Program-made: the position numbers and the translations under genes | In this document: positions 7,686-16,573 of the stretch, in pieces | Layout: each line of letters starts with the position of its first letter | Position numbering within the stretch: the stretch's first letter is position 1 | Notes under the pieces: generated by a model | Databases searched by the model: none | Told to the model about the DNA's origin: nothing | The model's input: the letters and a program-made list of their open reading frames with translations, nothing else | From: Exiguobacterium sp. s146 | GTDB lineage: Bacteria > Bacillota > Bacilli > Exiguobacteriales > Exiguobacteriaceae | Direction: 5' to 3' | Length of the DNA: 64,000 nucleotides | Assembly: GCF_018618415.1 (NCBI RefSeq) | Contig: NZ_JACSMA010000001.1 | Location: 1,116,001-1,180,000 of the forward strand

Positions 7686-10600
7686 GACCGGAACAATTGA
7701 CCATCACCGCCTTCGGTCCTTACGCCGAGACGGAACACATCGATTTCACGCAACTCGAGGGACGTTCGATGTTCGTCATCAGTGGCCGGACCGGTGCCGG
7801 CAAGACGACAATCTTTGACGCGATGACGTTCGCGCTCTATGGCCGGGCAAGTGGGGCGCTCCGGAACGCCAGCGACTTCCGAAGCCAATACGCGGATCCG
7901 GAACGGAAGACCGAAATCGACTTCTCGTTCACGATTCGCGACGAACGGTATCGCATCGTCCGGCAACCGCAACAACCGCACCCGAAAAACAAGACGCCGA
8001 TTCCGCATGAGGCGGTGCTCTATGAATGGAAGGACGCCTGGAAGCCGCTCGCGACGAAAGTGAACGACGTCGAGCAGACGATTGAATCGTTGTTGCAGCT
8101 GAGCTATGAGCAATTCAGCCAAATCTTGCTGTTACCGCAGAACCAGTTCCGTCAGCTCCTCGATTCCGATTCGACGAAGAAGCAACAGATTTTACAATCG
8201 ATCTTCAAGACGGAGGCGTACCGCGCCTTTCAGGAAGAATGGATTGAACGTTACGGCAAGTACCGCAAACGTGTCGAATGGGCGGTCGAGACGACGCGTC
8301 TAAAACTGTTGGAGCTCGAAGATGAGGCCGTCGAAGACATGTCGACCCGCAACTTGCCTGACATCGTGACGTGGCTCGACGCCCGGGAGGAACGTCTCTT
8401 GGCGACGAGGGACGCGCTACAGGCACAGCGTCGGACTGGTGAGGAACGGCTCGAGGCGTTGCGCCGAGATGTGAATCAGGCGACAGCGCTCGTCGAGTTG
8501 ATGGAAGAGCGGGATGTGCACGAGACATCGCTCGAGGCGTTCCGTAAAGCGGCCGAGGCGCGCGAACAACGTCAAACGCTCATCCAGCGACTGGAACAAG
8601 TGGCGAGCGTCAATCCGCTCTATCAACGTACCGAAACGGTGCGGCACGATATCGAGCGGTTAACACGTGAACGCGATGCATCTCGTAAACGGGACGAAGG
8701 CTACGCCACACAGCTGAAGGCGTTGGAAGCAGAAGCCGTGGCCATCACGGGCATGCGCCAGGAAGCCGATCAAGCCACAAGGCGCGTCAATGCGATTGAC
8801 GAGATGCTCCCGTACGTCGATGAATGGCACCGTGCCACGCGACATCGGGAAGACTTGAAGCGACAGCTAGAGCCGCTCGGCCAGTTCTCAGAAGAAGCGC
8901 GTCTCCAGGAACTCCAAGCGACTGAAGCCGACCTTCTGGCCAAACTCGAGCACGCTCCGGACCCAGACGAGCTTGTCGAGGCGGAACGGCGCTATAGTCA
9001 GCTCCAACAACAGGCTCGACTCGAGGCGAAAGTGGTCGAGGTCACGGAACGGCTCGCCGCCTGTGAACGGAGCGGCAAGGACATCCAACGACAATTCACT
9101 TCTCAAACAGAACGGGTCGACCAATTCGTTGAGGCCGAGCACGCCCGCATGGCCGACATGCTGCGTGAACAGCTCGAGACGGGCGAACCTTGTCCGGTCT
9201 GCGGCTCATTGACCCACGGACACGTCGAGCGGACAGAGACGTCGATTGATGAGGCCGGTCATCGTTCAGCCGTTGAGGCATTGAAACGGATTGAGGCTGA
9301 ACTCCATGAGGCGCGCGCGGATTATCGGGCGCTCAAACGACAACTCGATGAACTGATTCGTGAACGCGATCTCGCTCAGGTCGAATTGAAACTCGACGGT
9401 GTGGCTGACACCGCGTTGCAACACCAAGACGCACGTGTCCGACAGTTGCGTCAACAGGCCGAAGAACGTCAACGGCATGAACGTCTCCTGCGTGCGACGA
9501 CGACCGAATTGAAGCAACTCGAGACAGCGAAACGTATACAGGCTGATGAGCGCCAAAAGCTGTTTGAACAGCTCCAAACCGTTCAAGAGAAACTCGAGTC
9601 GATGCGTCAACCCGATGGGACGACGTTAGAGATGCTAAAGACCGAGCGGAGTCAGCTCACGACGCGACTTGCAAGCATCGAACGGGACGTGACGGCGTAT
9701 GAACGTCGGCTCGACGAACTTAATCGATTGAAGTGGGGAGAAGCGGAGCGGCTCCGTCTCCTCGGCGAACAACTCGAGTTCGAGCACGGTCGTCTTTCCG
9801 AAGCGACGACTGAACTCGAGGCGGCGCTTGAAAAGGTCGAGTTGACCGAAGCCATGTTCAAAGAGTATCGCGCGCGCGTCGAGCAACTGCCCGAGCTGCG
9901 CGAGCGTCAAGCGACCGAGCTTGAAAAAGGGGTCCGGCTCGAACACGCGCTCAAGGCGCTCAATGAGAAAATCGGGGACCGCCCGCGACCAAATCTAGAA
10001 CAGCTCCAGGAACGACTACAGGAGGAAAGCCGTTCGTTTGACGCACTGTCCGAACAACACGTGACGGCAGACGGGCAGCTGAAACGCCATCGCCACATCG
10101 TTGACGAATGGAATGCGCTTCGCGAGAAGACGGATGAGGATCAACGGAATCTCGAGACGGTCAAATTGATTGCCGACACGGGGCGGGGCCAAAATCCACA
10201 AAAATTGACGTTCGAGACGTACGTGCAGACGGCGTTCTTCGATCAAATACTCCATGCGGCCAACGTCCATCTCGATCAGATGACGAGCGGACAGTTCCAA
10301 TTGGAGCGGAAAATCGAGACGGCGAAAGGAAATGCCAAGTCCGGTCTCGAATTATTAGTCTTTGACGCCTATACCGGTCAGTCACGCCGGGTCCAAAACT
10401 TATCGGGCGGCGAGGGCTTCAAAGCATCGCTCTCGCTCGCTCTCGGACTGGCCGAAGTCGTCCAGCAATTGAGTGGCGGGGTCAGTCTCGAGACGATGCT
10501 AATCGACGAAGGGTTCGGGACGCTCGACGCCGAATCACTCGATCAAGCGATTGAACTGCTCATGTCGCTACAATCGAGCGGTCGGCTCGTCGGGGTCATC

Positions 10601-10693
10601 AGCCACGTCCAAGAATTAAAGGACCGGGTCGACGCCCGGATTGAAGTCAAGAAATCAAGGAGCGGGTCGACGATCCAGCTCATCGTGGAGTGA
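7682..10693 (+). CDS. sbcC: exonuclease subunit SbcC (SMC/Rad50-like ATPase)
   Basis: A 1003-aa Rad50-type ATPase beginning with TTG inside the sbcD stop region. Walker A GRTGAGKTT is at residues 35-43 and the Q-loop ILLPQNQFRQLL follows. A long coiled coil is broken by a zinc-hook CPVC (Cys504 and Cys507). The C-terminal lobe has the signature LSGGEGFKASLSLALGL and Walker B MLIDEGFGTLD. It powers SbcD through ATP-driven conformational change. Confidence 0.96.
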   Translation: MRPEQLTITAFGPYAETEHIDFTQLEGRSMFVISGRTGAGKTTIFDAMTFALYGRASGALRNASDFRSQYADPERKTEIDFSFTIRDERYRIVRQPQQPHPKNKTPIPHEAVLYEWKDAWKPLATKVNDVEQTIESLLQLSYEQFSQILLLPQNQFRQLLDSDSTKKQQILQSIFKTEAYRAFQEEWIERYGKYRKRVEWAVETTRLKLLELEDEAVEDMSTRNLPDIVTWLDAREERLLATRDALQAQRRTGEERLEALRRDVNQATALVELMEERDVHETSLEAFRKAAEAREQRQTLIQRLEQVASVNPLYQRTETVRHDIERLTRERDASRKRDEGYATQLKALEAEAVAITGMRQEADQATRRVNAIDEMLPYVDEWHRATRHREDLKRQLEPLGQFSEEARLQELQATEADLLAKLEHAPDPDELVEAERRYSQLQQQARLEAKVVEVTERLAACERSGKDIQRQFTSQTERVDQFVEAEHARMADMLREQLETGEPCPVCGSLTHGHVERTETSIDEAGHRSAVEALKRIEAELHEARADYRALKRQLDELIRERDLAQVELKLDGVADTALQHQDARVRQLRQQAEERQRHERLLRATTTELKQLETAKRIQADERQKLFEQLQTVQEKLESMRQPDGTTLEMLKTERSQLTTRLASIERDVTAYERRLDELNRLKWGEAERLRLLGEQLEFEHGRLSEATTELEAALEKVELTEAMFKEYRARVEQLPELRERQATELEKGVRLEHALKALNEKIGDRPRPNLEQLQERLQEESRSFDALSEQHVTADGQLKRHRHIVDEWNALREKTDEDQRNLETVKLIADTGRGQNPQKLTFETYVQTAFFDQILHAANVHLDQMTSGQFQLERKIETAKGNAKSGLELLVFDAYTGQSRRVQNLSGGEGFKASLSLALGLAEVVQQLSGGVSLETMLIDEGFGTLDAESLDQAIELLMSLQSSGRLVGVISHVQELKDRVDARIEVKKSRSGSTIQLIVE

Positions 10694-10698
10694 GACCG

Positions 10699-11481
10699 AT
10701 GAAACATATGGAAACGAAAACAACGTTAGTGGCCCACCTGCAACAGGCGGGCATACGCCAAGGGGACGCACTGTTCGTCCATACGTCCCTATCCAAACTG
10801 GGCTGGGTATGCGGCGGTCCTCAGACCGTCATCGAGGCGCTCCAAGAAGCGGTCGGACCGGACGGGCTCATCATGATGGCGACCCAGAGCGGGGACAATT
10901 CAAATCCTGCGGAATGGGAAGCCCCGCCGGTCCCGGTCGAATGGTGGCAGACGATCCGTGATGAGATGCCGGCGTATGACCCGGCGAAAACAGCGACCCG
11001 AGGCATGGGCCGGGTCCCAGAACTGTTCCGAACGTATCCGGACGTATTCCGGAGCGACCACCCGATGTGGTCGGTCGCCGCATGGGGACGGGACGCCAAA
11101 CAAATCGTGGCCGGGCATACGATTGACGTCGGCTTCGGGCCAGGGTCGCCGCTCGAGCGGATGATTGAGCGCGATGCAAAGATTGTCCATCTCGGATCGC
11201 CGCTCGATGCGACGACGTTATGGCATTATGCCGAATACGGGATTGACGGTCCGGTGAAACCGTTCGAATGTGCGTTAATGGAGAACGGTCGACGGGTGTG
11301 GAAGACGTTCGAACATATCGATGTCAACAGTGACCCGTTCGGCGCCATCGGAGAGAATATCGTCAAGCGGGCCGACGTCAAGACGTTCACGATTCACGAG
11401 GCGACGTGTTACGTCATCCCGTCTGACACGTGGGAGCCGGTACAACACGCGCTCGTCGCCTTACGGAGCTGGCTCCGGTAA
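10699..11481 (+). CDS. AAC(3)-family N-acetyltransferase
   Basis: About 260 aa of the antibiotic N-acetyltransferase family (PF02522), to which Bacillus YokD belongs. Seen are FVHTSLSKLGWVCGG, GTxxMATQSGD-like LIMMATQSGD, the RGMGRVPELFRTYP stretch, RSDHPMWSVAAWG and LHLG-type IVHLGSPLDATTLWHYAE. Chromosomal members acetylate amines; whether this one confers aminoglycoside resistance cannot be told. The GTG at 10690 overlaps the sbcC stop, but ATG 10699 is better spaced from the GGAGTGAG site. It probably belongs to the sbcDC transcript. Confidence 0.85.
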   Translation: MKHMETKTTLVAHLQQAGIRQGDALFVHTSLSKLGWVCGGPQTVIEALQEAVGPDGLIMMATQSGDNSNPAEWEAPPVPVEWWQTIRDEMPAYDPAKTATRGMGRVPELFRTYPDVFRSDHPMWSVAAWGRDAKQIVAGHTIDVGFGPGSPLERMIERDAKIVHLGSPLDATTLWHYAEYGIDGPVKPFECALMENGRRVWKTFEHIDVNSDPFGAIGENIVKRADVKTFTIHEATCYVIPSDTWEPVQHALVALRSWLR

Positions 11482-11521
11482 GACGGTTGATGCGAACTAT
11501 ATTTAGGAGAGGGGCACTGCG

Positions 11522-12409
11522 ATGAATCGCTGGGTCAAATATGTTGGAATCGCTGTCGGGGTGTTGGTGCTCGTCGCGTTTCTTGCCGTCGTGGGCATCT
11601 CGGCCCATATCGGGGATCAATTGACGTCACCTGAACGGGAGACGTTGACGTTCACCCCGAAGACGCTAGGCGTCAAGTATGAGAACATCACGATTGAATC
11701 AGAGGATAAACAAGATTTATACGGCTGGTGGATTCCGCATCCGACGCCGCGCGCGACGATCGTCTTCGCGCACGGTTACGGGAAGAACCGGGAACAGACC
11801 GATTTGCCGCTCAAAGAATTGATTCCGGAATTCCATGAGCAAGGGTATCAGTTCTTGACGTTCGACTTCCGTGGCTCCGGGATTTCCGAAGGGGACCGTG
11901 TGACGGTCGGAGCGAAAGAGCAATCCGACCTTGCTGCGGCCATCGCATATGCGAAAGAACGCTCGGACGGACCAATCGTCTTGTATGGCGTGTCGATGGG
12001 TGCCGCGACGGCGCTCGCGACGGCTGACGAGACCGATGTGGCTGCCGTCATCGCCGATAGCCCGTTTAGTGACCTCCGTGGCTACCTTGAGACGAACTTG
12101 CCGGTATGGAGCGATTTGCCGAACTTCCCGTTCACGCCGGTCATCATGACGGTGACGCCTTGGTTCACCGGGCTCGACGCGGATGTGGTCAAACCGATTG
12201 ATGATATGCCTCAAATCGAGGCACCGGTATTATTGATTCATAGTCAAGGTGACGATGCCATCCCGGTGAGCGAGAGCGAGCAATTGGCTGCGGCCGGGGA
12301 AGATGTCGAGCTATGGGTGACCGAGAATGATGGACACGTGCAGTCGCATCGCTCGTTCCAGACCGAATATCGTCAGACGGTATTCGAGTTTTTAGAGCGG
12401 GTGTTATAA
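11522..12409 (+). CDS. membrane-anchored alpha/beta hydrolase
   Basis: A 295-aa protein with an N-terminal hydrophobic segment (residues about 8-28) that could be an anchor or uncleaved signal. The alpha/beta hydrolase fold follows, with oxyanion motif FAHGYGKNR, the FDFRGSGISEGD strand-turn, nucleophile elbow GVSMGA, a late Asp in SQGDDAIP and the catalytic His in NDGHVQSH. It resembles Bacillus YqkD-type lipases/esterases; the substrate is unknown. A second paralogue of similar design lies at 46529-47428 on the other strand. Confidence 0.82.
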   Translation: MNRWVKYVGIAVGVLVLVAFLAVVGISAHIGDQLTSPERETLTFTPKTLGVKYENITIESEDKQDLYGWWIPHPTPRATIVFAHGYGKNREQTDLPLKELIPEFHEQGYQFLTFDFRGSGISEGDRVTVGAKEQSDLAAAIAYAKERSDGPIVLYGVSMGAATALATADETDVAAVIADSPFSDLRGYLETNLPVWSDLPNFPFTPVIMTVTPWFTGLDADVVKPIDDMPQIEAPVLLIHSQGDDAIPVSESEQLAAAGEDVELWVTENDGHVQSHRSFQTEYRQTVFEFLERVL

Positions 12410-12410
12410 A

Positions 12411-12441
12411 CGAGGAGTCTAGGGAAACCTGGACTCTTTTT
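12411..12441 (+). terminator. intrinsic terminator after the hydrolase
   Basis: Stem GAGTCTAGG / CCTGGACTC (one G-T pair) with loop GAAA and a following T run. Confidence 0.85.
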
Positions 12442-12500
12442 ATGAGAAGGGGCATCGGCACGTTGTCGATCAGTAACGTGAAACCGATTGGAGTGGGCAT

Positions 12501-12911
12501 ATGGCAAAAATTCAACATGAGGACGTAACGATTGAATTGTTCCCAAGAAAATATTCAGAAACAGGGGATGACGTGTTCATCGCTTCCTTGCTCACAATCG
12601 AGGTCGAACAGCGATTCATCTTCAAGTTTTACGGGTCGTTACTCCTCGAGTCAGAGTTCCAGGATCTATTGTTTCAAATGAGAACGTTACTAGATGGCAC
12701 CTCGGACAAGTATTTACTCGATCCGATTGAACCGTATTTCGTGTTGAGGATTGAACGTAAAGCAGACGCCTTATATAAATGGACGTTCTGGGCCAGGAGT
12801 GGACCGAAGTGAGTGGATGCATTCTTCTTCCCGCAACAAGAGATGGAACAGTTCTATAGCCAGTTGGAGCAGGAGATGACTGAAATCTTACCGCCGCCAT
12901 TTTTGCCTTGA
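12501..12911 (+). pseudogene. orphan small protein gene interrupted by an in-frame TGA
   Basis: The frame runs 103 codons from ATG 12501 (after GGAGTGGGCAT) to TGA 12810-12812, then stays open in the same frame for 32 more codons to TGA 12909-12911. The downstream part (with PQQEMEQFYSQLEQEM) reads like genuine protein, acidic and amphipathic, so the intact product was probably 136 aa. Nothing suggests selenocysteine. The overall look, an acidic cytosolic protein ending in a QL helix, faintly recalls WapI-type immunity proteins; this is weak. Either a nonsense mutation or a truncated but functional form. Confidence 0.55.
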
Positions 12912-12995
12912 TTCACGTTGAAACAAGTAAACAATTAGGGACCGGTCACATATTCGATCAATTTGCTGGAACTAATTAAAATTGGAGTGAAAGGT

Positions 12996-13751
12996 ATGGA
13001 GACGATTTCGTTACGGTTCTGTTTTAAAGAGGACATTGGGACAAGAAGTGACGCCATGAACTTTTTGGAGTTGTTGAATCAGTTCGAGGTACAACTATCA
13101 AGAGTTGGATTTTACGAGCCGGTCAAGCAAGCATTTTCTAAAGAAGTATTTCAAGAAATGTGGATTGACGGATTCGAGGACAGTTATAGTTTTATGAGCA
13201 GATTAGAGAAACGAAAGAGTTACATTAATATGAATACTCGAGGCGGATTACCAGGCAGTGCGGGATTTGACTTCGTGCTTAGTAAACAGCAATTTCTGTT
13301 GGAACAAACAAAATGGATCGACCTGTTTCGTTTCGTATGTGAGACATGGAAACCTTATCGGGCATCAATTGGACTAGATTTAGATAGGGATGTATTTGTA
13401 GATACACAAGAACTTTTAGACAATACGATTTTTTGGACATATGAGCGGGATGAGTTCTGTTTCTTAAAAGTGCGTGAAGTGAGTTGGATTAACTATTGGA
13501 GTCACGCGTTACTGGAGCATGGAAACATCGAAACGATTGAAGCGTTTGATTGGGAAGCGGTTGATCCTGGAGCGGACGGCGCATATTTTCAACTGACCGA
13601 GGCGTTTGATGATCCAAGCTTCATGATACGACGTGAAGCAGCCCGAACGCATATCGGTGTAGGAGTATTATTGAGAAAAGTGATAGATGAAGACTTGATG
13701 AAAGAAGCGGAGTGGCTACGGTCTTCTGACTTCTCGCTCGATGACGTTTAA
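12996..13751 (+). CDS. hypothetical protein, orphan cluster
   Basis: A 251-aa soluble, acidic protein that I do not recognise. ATG 12996 is preferred over TTG 12963 because ATTGGAG lies 8 bases upstream. It has no signal peptide, membrane helix or known catalytic motif; it is rich in aromatic residues (FWTYERDEFCF, SWINYWSHALLEHG). Size and composition would fit an immunity protein of a polymorphic-toxin system (for example the DUF3396-like type VI immunity group), but that is only a resemblance. It lies between two other orphan genes and its base composition is more AT-rich than the flanking core genes. Confidence 0.6.
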   Translation: METISLRFCFKEDIGTRSDAMNFLELLNQFEVQLSRVGFYEPVKQAFSKEVFQEMWIDGFEDSYSFMSRLEKRKSYINMNTRGGLPGSAGFDFVLSKQQFLLEQTKWIDLFRFVCETWKPYRASIGLDLDRDVFVDTQELLDNTIFWTYERDEFCFLKVREVSWINYWSHALLEHGNIETIEAFDWEAVDPGADGAYFQLTEAFDDPSFMIRREAARTHIGVGVLLRKVIDEDLMKEAEWLRSSDFSLDDV

Positions 13752-13770
13752 AACAGGGGGAGCGACTGAG

Positions 13771-14125
13771 GTGGAAAAAAACAGAACAATTTGTAAAGGC
13801 TGTATACGAGACCGTCGTACAGGAAGGGCTTCACACGTATAGGGAAATGTACGAAGAGGAAGTGTCATCATCAGATACCGATCTGTATAGTCAGGCGATT
13901 CACATGTATCAACAGATGGATGCGGAACAACAAAAGTTAATGATGCATCTTATGGAAGTCGTGATGGTGGATACGGTCTCTAACGTCTTCGGGGTGATTG
14001 ACGGTAGTTCGTCCCTCAATGATTCAGACATGGAAGCGACAGTACTGCTCGATGATGTGGACACGGAAGGGGAACTGCAAGAATCCTTCATTGGTTACTT
14101 ACAGGAGGAAGACTTGTATCCGTGA
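13771..14125 (+). pseudogene. orphan acidic protein gene with an apparent one-base slip in a poly-A run
   Basis: The long open frame has an internal ATG at 13847 (92 aa), but coding-like sequence continues upstream (TEQFVKAVYETVVQEGLHTYREM) with no start in that frame. A GTG at 13771, nine bases after AGGGGGAG, starts a frame that reads GTG GAA AAA A; if the seven A at 13775-13781 were six, it would join the long frame as MEKTEQFVKA. So the gene is either frameshifted at this run, expressed through slippage, or carries a sequencing error. The 117-aa product is acidic, helical and of unknown function. Confidence 0.55.
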
Positions 14126-14146
14126 TGGATGTAAAATTGATGTTAC

Positions 14147-14172
14147 TGGGCGCAATCTGCGTCCCTTTTTTG
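14147..14172 (+). terminator. intrinsic terminator closing the orphan cluster
   Basis: Stem GGG-CGCA / TGCG-T-CCC with a one-base bulge and a run of six T. Confidence 0.75.
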
Positions 14173-14212
14173 TTATGATGAGTGATGAAAAGGAAAGAAA
14201 GAAGGTTTGTTC

Positions 14213-15061
14213 ATGGACGTCTCAGCATTACTATCGTTTCTGTTGCTCGGAACGCTCATCGGGATTTTGAGCGGATTCTTCGGCATCGGTGGCGGGATTT
14301 TACTCACGCCGCTCCTGCTCGTCTTCGGATACGAGGCGAGTGCGGCCATCGCCCTCAGTCTCATGCTCACGCTCGGATCGACGACGGCCGGTACGATCTC
14401 TCACATCAAATTAAAGAACGTCAACTCGAAACATGCGCTCTTGATTGGTGCGTTTGGAGTCGCCGGTACGTGGGTGGCGACTCCGCTCGTGTTATATCTC
14501 GAGACGCTCGACGGGGCGAAACCGGTCATCTCGCTCGCCTATATCGCGCTGTTGACGTATTTTGCCGTCTCGTTCTTCCGGTCGAAACAGCATGAGGAGG
14601 GCAGCGTCGGTTCGGAGTCGGTCCCTCGCCTCGGATTCATCGGAATGTTCGGGGGCTTCATCTCGTCACTCATGGGTGTCAGTGGCGGCTTCGTGTTGAC
14701 ACCGCTTCAAGTCAAATTGCTCAACACCGAGATGAAACGGGCCGTCGGGACGAGTATCGCTGCGGCCTTCCTCATCGTCGTCTCGGGTGTGATTAACTAT
14801 GCCGTCGCTGGCGCCGATGTGAACTATTGGCACGGCTTGGCGCTCATCGCCGGTGCGATGATTGGTTCGCCGATTGGGGCGAAACAGTTGCAGCGGTTCA
14901 GTTCGCAACTCGTCAAAAAGGCGCTCGGGGGCTTCTATGTCGTCGTCGCCATCAGTGTCGCTCTCAATTTGCTCGGCTATAATGACATTTCACTCGGACT
15001 GCTCGTCGTGCTCGCGCTCTCGTTCATCGTCGCGCTGTTCATCCGACCACGTTCGAAGTGA
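14213..15061 (+). CDS. TauE/SafE family anion exporter
   Basis: A 282-aa membrane protein with about eight hydrophobic helices and the duplicated TauE/SafE glycine motif: GILSGFFGIGGGILLTPLL at the N-terminus and GFISSLMGVSGGFVLTPLQ in the second half. The family moves sulfite, sulfoacetate or related organosulfur anions across the membrane; the substrate here is unknown. ATG 14213 is spaced seven bases from AAGG, better than the TTG at 14207. Confidence 0.87.
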   Translation: MDVSALLSFLLLGTLIGILSGFFGIGGGILLTPLLLVFGYEASAAIALSLMLTLGSTTAGTISHIKLKNVNSKHALLIGAFGVAGTWVATPLVLYLETLDGAKPVISLAYIALLTYFAVSFFRSKQHEEGSVGSESVPRLGFIGMFGGFISSLMGVSGGFVLTPLQVKLLNTEMKRAVGTSIAAAFLIVVSGVINYAVAGADVNYWHGLALIAGAMIGSPIGAKQLQRFSSQLVKKALGGFYVVVAISVALNLLGYNDISLGLLVVLALSFIVALFIRPRSK

Positions 15062-15064
15062 AGC

Positions 15065-15094
15065 CAAACCCTCGTCTTCGGACGGGGGTTTGTT
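15065..15094 (+). terminator. terminator after the TauE gene
   Basis: Stem AAACCCTCGTC / GACGGGGGTTT around a TTCG tetraloop, T-rich tail. A nearly identical hairpin of opposite sense sits at 15170-15194. Confidence 0.88.
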
Positions 15095-15169
15095 TGTGTA
15101 GATGACACAACGGCATCCCGTTCAGATAGGAGCAATGTACTGAGCGTTGGTCACCTGTTCAATACAGTA

Positions 15170-15194
15170 AAAAAACCCCGTCCGAAGACGAGGT
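15170..15194 (-). terminator. terminator of the small basic protein gene
   Basis: On the minus strand ACCTCGTC-TTCG-GACGGGGT followed by seven T, directly after the stop of the gene at 15196. Confidence 0.88.
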
Positions 15195-15195
15195 A

Positions 15196-15390
15196 TTAAC
15201 GTCTAGCAATATGGTCAATGTTTTCCTGAATCTCCCCGACCTTACTCTTCGCTTCACGAAGACGTTCTTCGAACGCATCGATGTCGCGTTTTTCACGCCG
15301 CGGTTTGTCTTCTCCGTGGCGTTGTCCTTTCGGCGAACGATGGAGATGGGTCGCTTTGACCAATCGCTTGCGAAACGTTGAATCGCTCAT
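15196..15390 (-). CDS. small basic hypothetical protein
   Basis: A 64-aa highly charged protein with a basic N-terminal half (RKRLVKATHLHRSPKGQRHG) and a heptad-like C-terminal helix (AFEERLREAKSKVGEIQENI) that could form a coiled coil. ATG 15390 follows AAGGGGGTGT. No family was recognised. It is flanked by its own terminator, which argues that it is expressed. Confidence 0.6.
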   Translation of the reverse strand: MSDSTFRKRLVKATHLHRSPKGQRHGEDKPRREKRDIDAFEERLREAKSKVGEIQENIDHIARR

Positions 15391-15453
15391 AAGGACACCC
15401 CCTTCCATACTATATACGTTCCACCTATACTTTCCGCTGAAACGTTCAAACCT

Positions 15454-15984
15454 TCAGGAAGCGAGAGTTCGGCGCATTTGAGGATTGGTCGCGACCTTAT
15501 AGGCGATGGCTGCCGCCAACACCGCTTTGATTGAGTCTCCGAGGATGAACGGGATGTTCACTTTGAGGGCATCGATGAATGTTATGCCGAACACGGCTTG
15601 AAGTCCGAGACTGCCGAGCACATAGACGAGACCGAGTCCGATGACGACGTTATAGGCGACGAGCGCTGGGAACGAACGATGACGTTCCGATAACCAGCCG
15701 ATCAAGAAGGCCGCAATCGGGAAGGCGAGCAGATAGCCGACCGTCGGGCCGACGAACGGGGCGAGTCCGCCTGACCCACTCAACACCGGTAATCCGATTA
15801 AACCGAGCAACAGATACACGACGACGGCGAGTCCGCCTTTTTTGGCACCGAGAACGGATGCGACCGTCATGATGCCGAGCATTTGCAGGGTGATTGGGAC
15901 CGGACCGATTGGGATGGCGATCGAGCCGATGCTCGCGAGCAGAGCGGCGCCGATGGCGATTTGTGTCAAATCATGAATTTTCAC
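15454..15984 (-). CDS. bioY: biotin transporter BioY
   Basis: A 176-aa S-component of the biotin ECF transporter, starting with GTG and predicted to have six membrane helices. Typical segments are PIGPVPITLQMLGIM, GAKKGGLAVVVYLLLGLIGLPV and GPTVGYLLAFPIAAFLIGWL. It takes up biotin, alone or with the shared EcfAA'T module, which is not in this window. A BirA operator lies 18 bp upstream of the start, so it should be repressed when biotin is plentiful. Confidence 0.94.
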   Translation of the reverse strand: MKIHDLTQIAIGAALLASIGSIAIPIGPVPITLQMLGIMTVASVLGAKKGGLAVVVYLLLGLIGLPVLSGSGGLAPFVGPTVGYLLAFPIAAFLIGWLSERHRSFPALVAYNVVIGLGLVYVLGSLGLQAVFGITFIDALKVNIPFILGDSIKAVLAAAIAYKVATNPQMRRTLAS

Positions 15985-16001
15985 TATGTAAACCTCTTTT
16001 C

Positions 16002-16030
16002 TGTTAACGTTGACTAAAAATAGGTTAACA
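16002..16030 (-). promoter_or_regulatory. BirA operator in front of bioY
   Basis: Two perfect inverted heptamers TGTTAAC and GTTAACA separated by 15 bp, the spacing and sequence of Bacillota BirA boxes. They lie 18-46 bp upstream of the bioY start. BirA loaded with biotinyl-AMP binds such sites and represses transcription. Confidence 0.88.
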
Positions 16031-16122
16031 TCAATTCCGAGTCATGACAAGTAGAAAATTAGGACTTGGTCACAAAGGGCTGGAACTTCCAACAAATGAC
16101 GATCATCGAATGCCAATGACGG

Positions 16123-16455
16123 TTATAGGGCAGTCATCGCTTCCCTCGACTTGAATTGTTTGGGGGTCATGCCTGTATATTGTTTGAAGACTTTCAAGAA
16201 TTGACTTTGGTCACGGAAAATGAGCCATGTGTAAATCTCTGAAATGGGGTCATCCGTATACTTCAGCAGTTTTTTTGCTACCGTCACTTTTTCTCTCAAG
16301 ACGTATTCCGTAGATGACAGGCCGACCTCTTTTATAAAGAGCGAGGACGAGTAGTTCGGATAAAGCCCCACGAACTGAGCGACACGCTTTAACGACGTGT
16401 CCTCGTATAACTGTTCGACTATGGCAACGGAATGCTCGAGCGTAAGAAGAAAAAG
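16123..16455 (-). pseudogene. AraC-family regulator remnant (DNA-binding domain only)
   Basis: An open stretch of about 111 codons from just after a TGA at 16456-16458 to 16123 encodes an AraC/XylS DNA-binding domain: LYEDTSLKRVAQFVGLYPNY, LREKVTVAKKLLKYTDDPISEI and the second-helix FRDQSQFLKVFKQYTGMTPKQFK. The N-terminal sensor part is missing and there is no good start before the domain, so it appears to be the decayed 3' end of a YesN/YesS-like regulator. It could still be made from the ATG at 16371, but that would cut into the first helix-turn-helix. Confidence 0.65.
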
Positions 16456-16526
16456 TCATTTGATTGGTATAAGCACGGATTCGCATCGAATGGCGAACAA
16501 TTATAATCAACGAGTCATCCACACGA

Positions 16527-16562
16527 ACAAGCGTCCATTCCTCGCGGAACGGACGCTTGTTT
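16527..16562 (-). terminator. hairpin downstream of argH
   Basis: A long near-perfect stem ACAAGCGTCC / GGACGCTTGT with an inner TTCC/GGAA pairing about TCGC, 12 bp past the argH stop. The minus-strand tail is only moderately T-rich. Confidence 0.65.
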
Positions 16563-16573
16563 TGATGTCATCG

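Noticed and set aside
10690-10698. GTG start for the AAC(3)-type gene
   Set aside because: It overlaps the sbcC stop with poor spacing; the ATG at 10699 is better placed.
12810-12812. TGA as a selenocysteine codon
   Set aside because: No SECIS-like hairpin follows and no selenoprotein family or redox motif is visible at the site.
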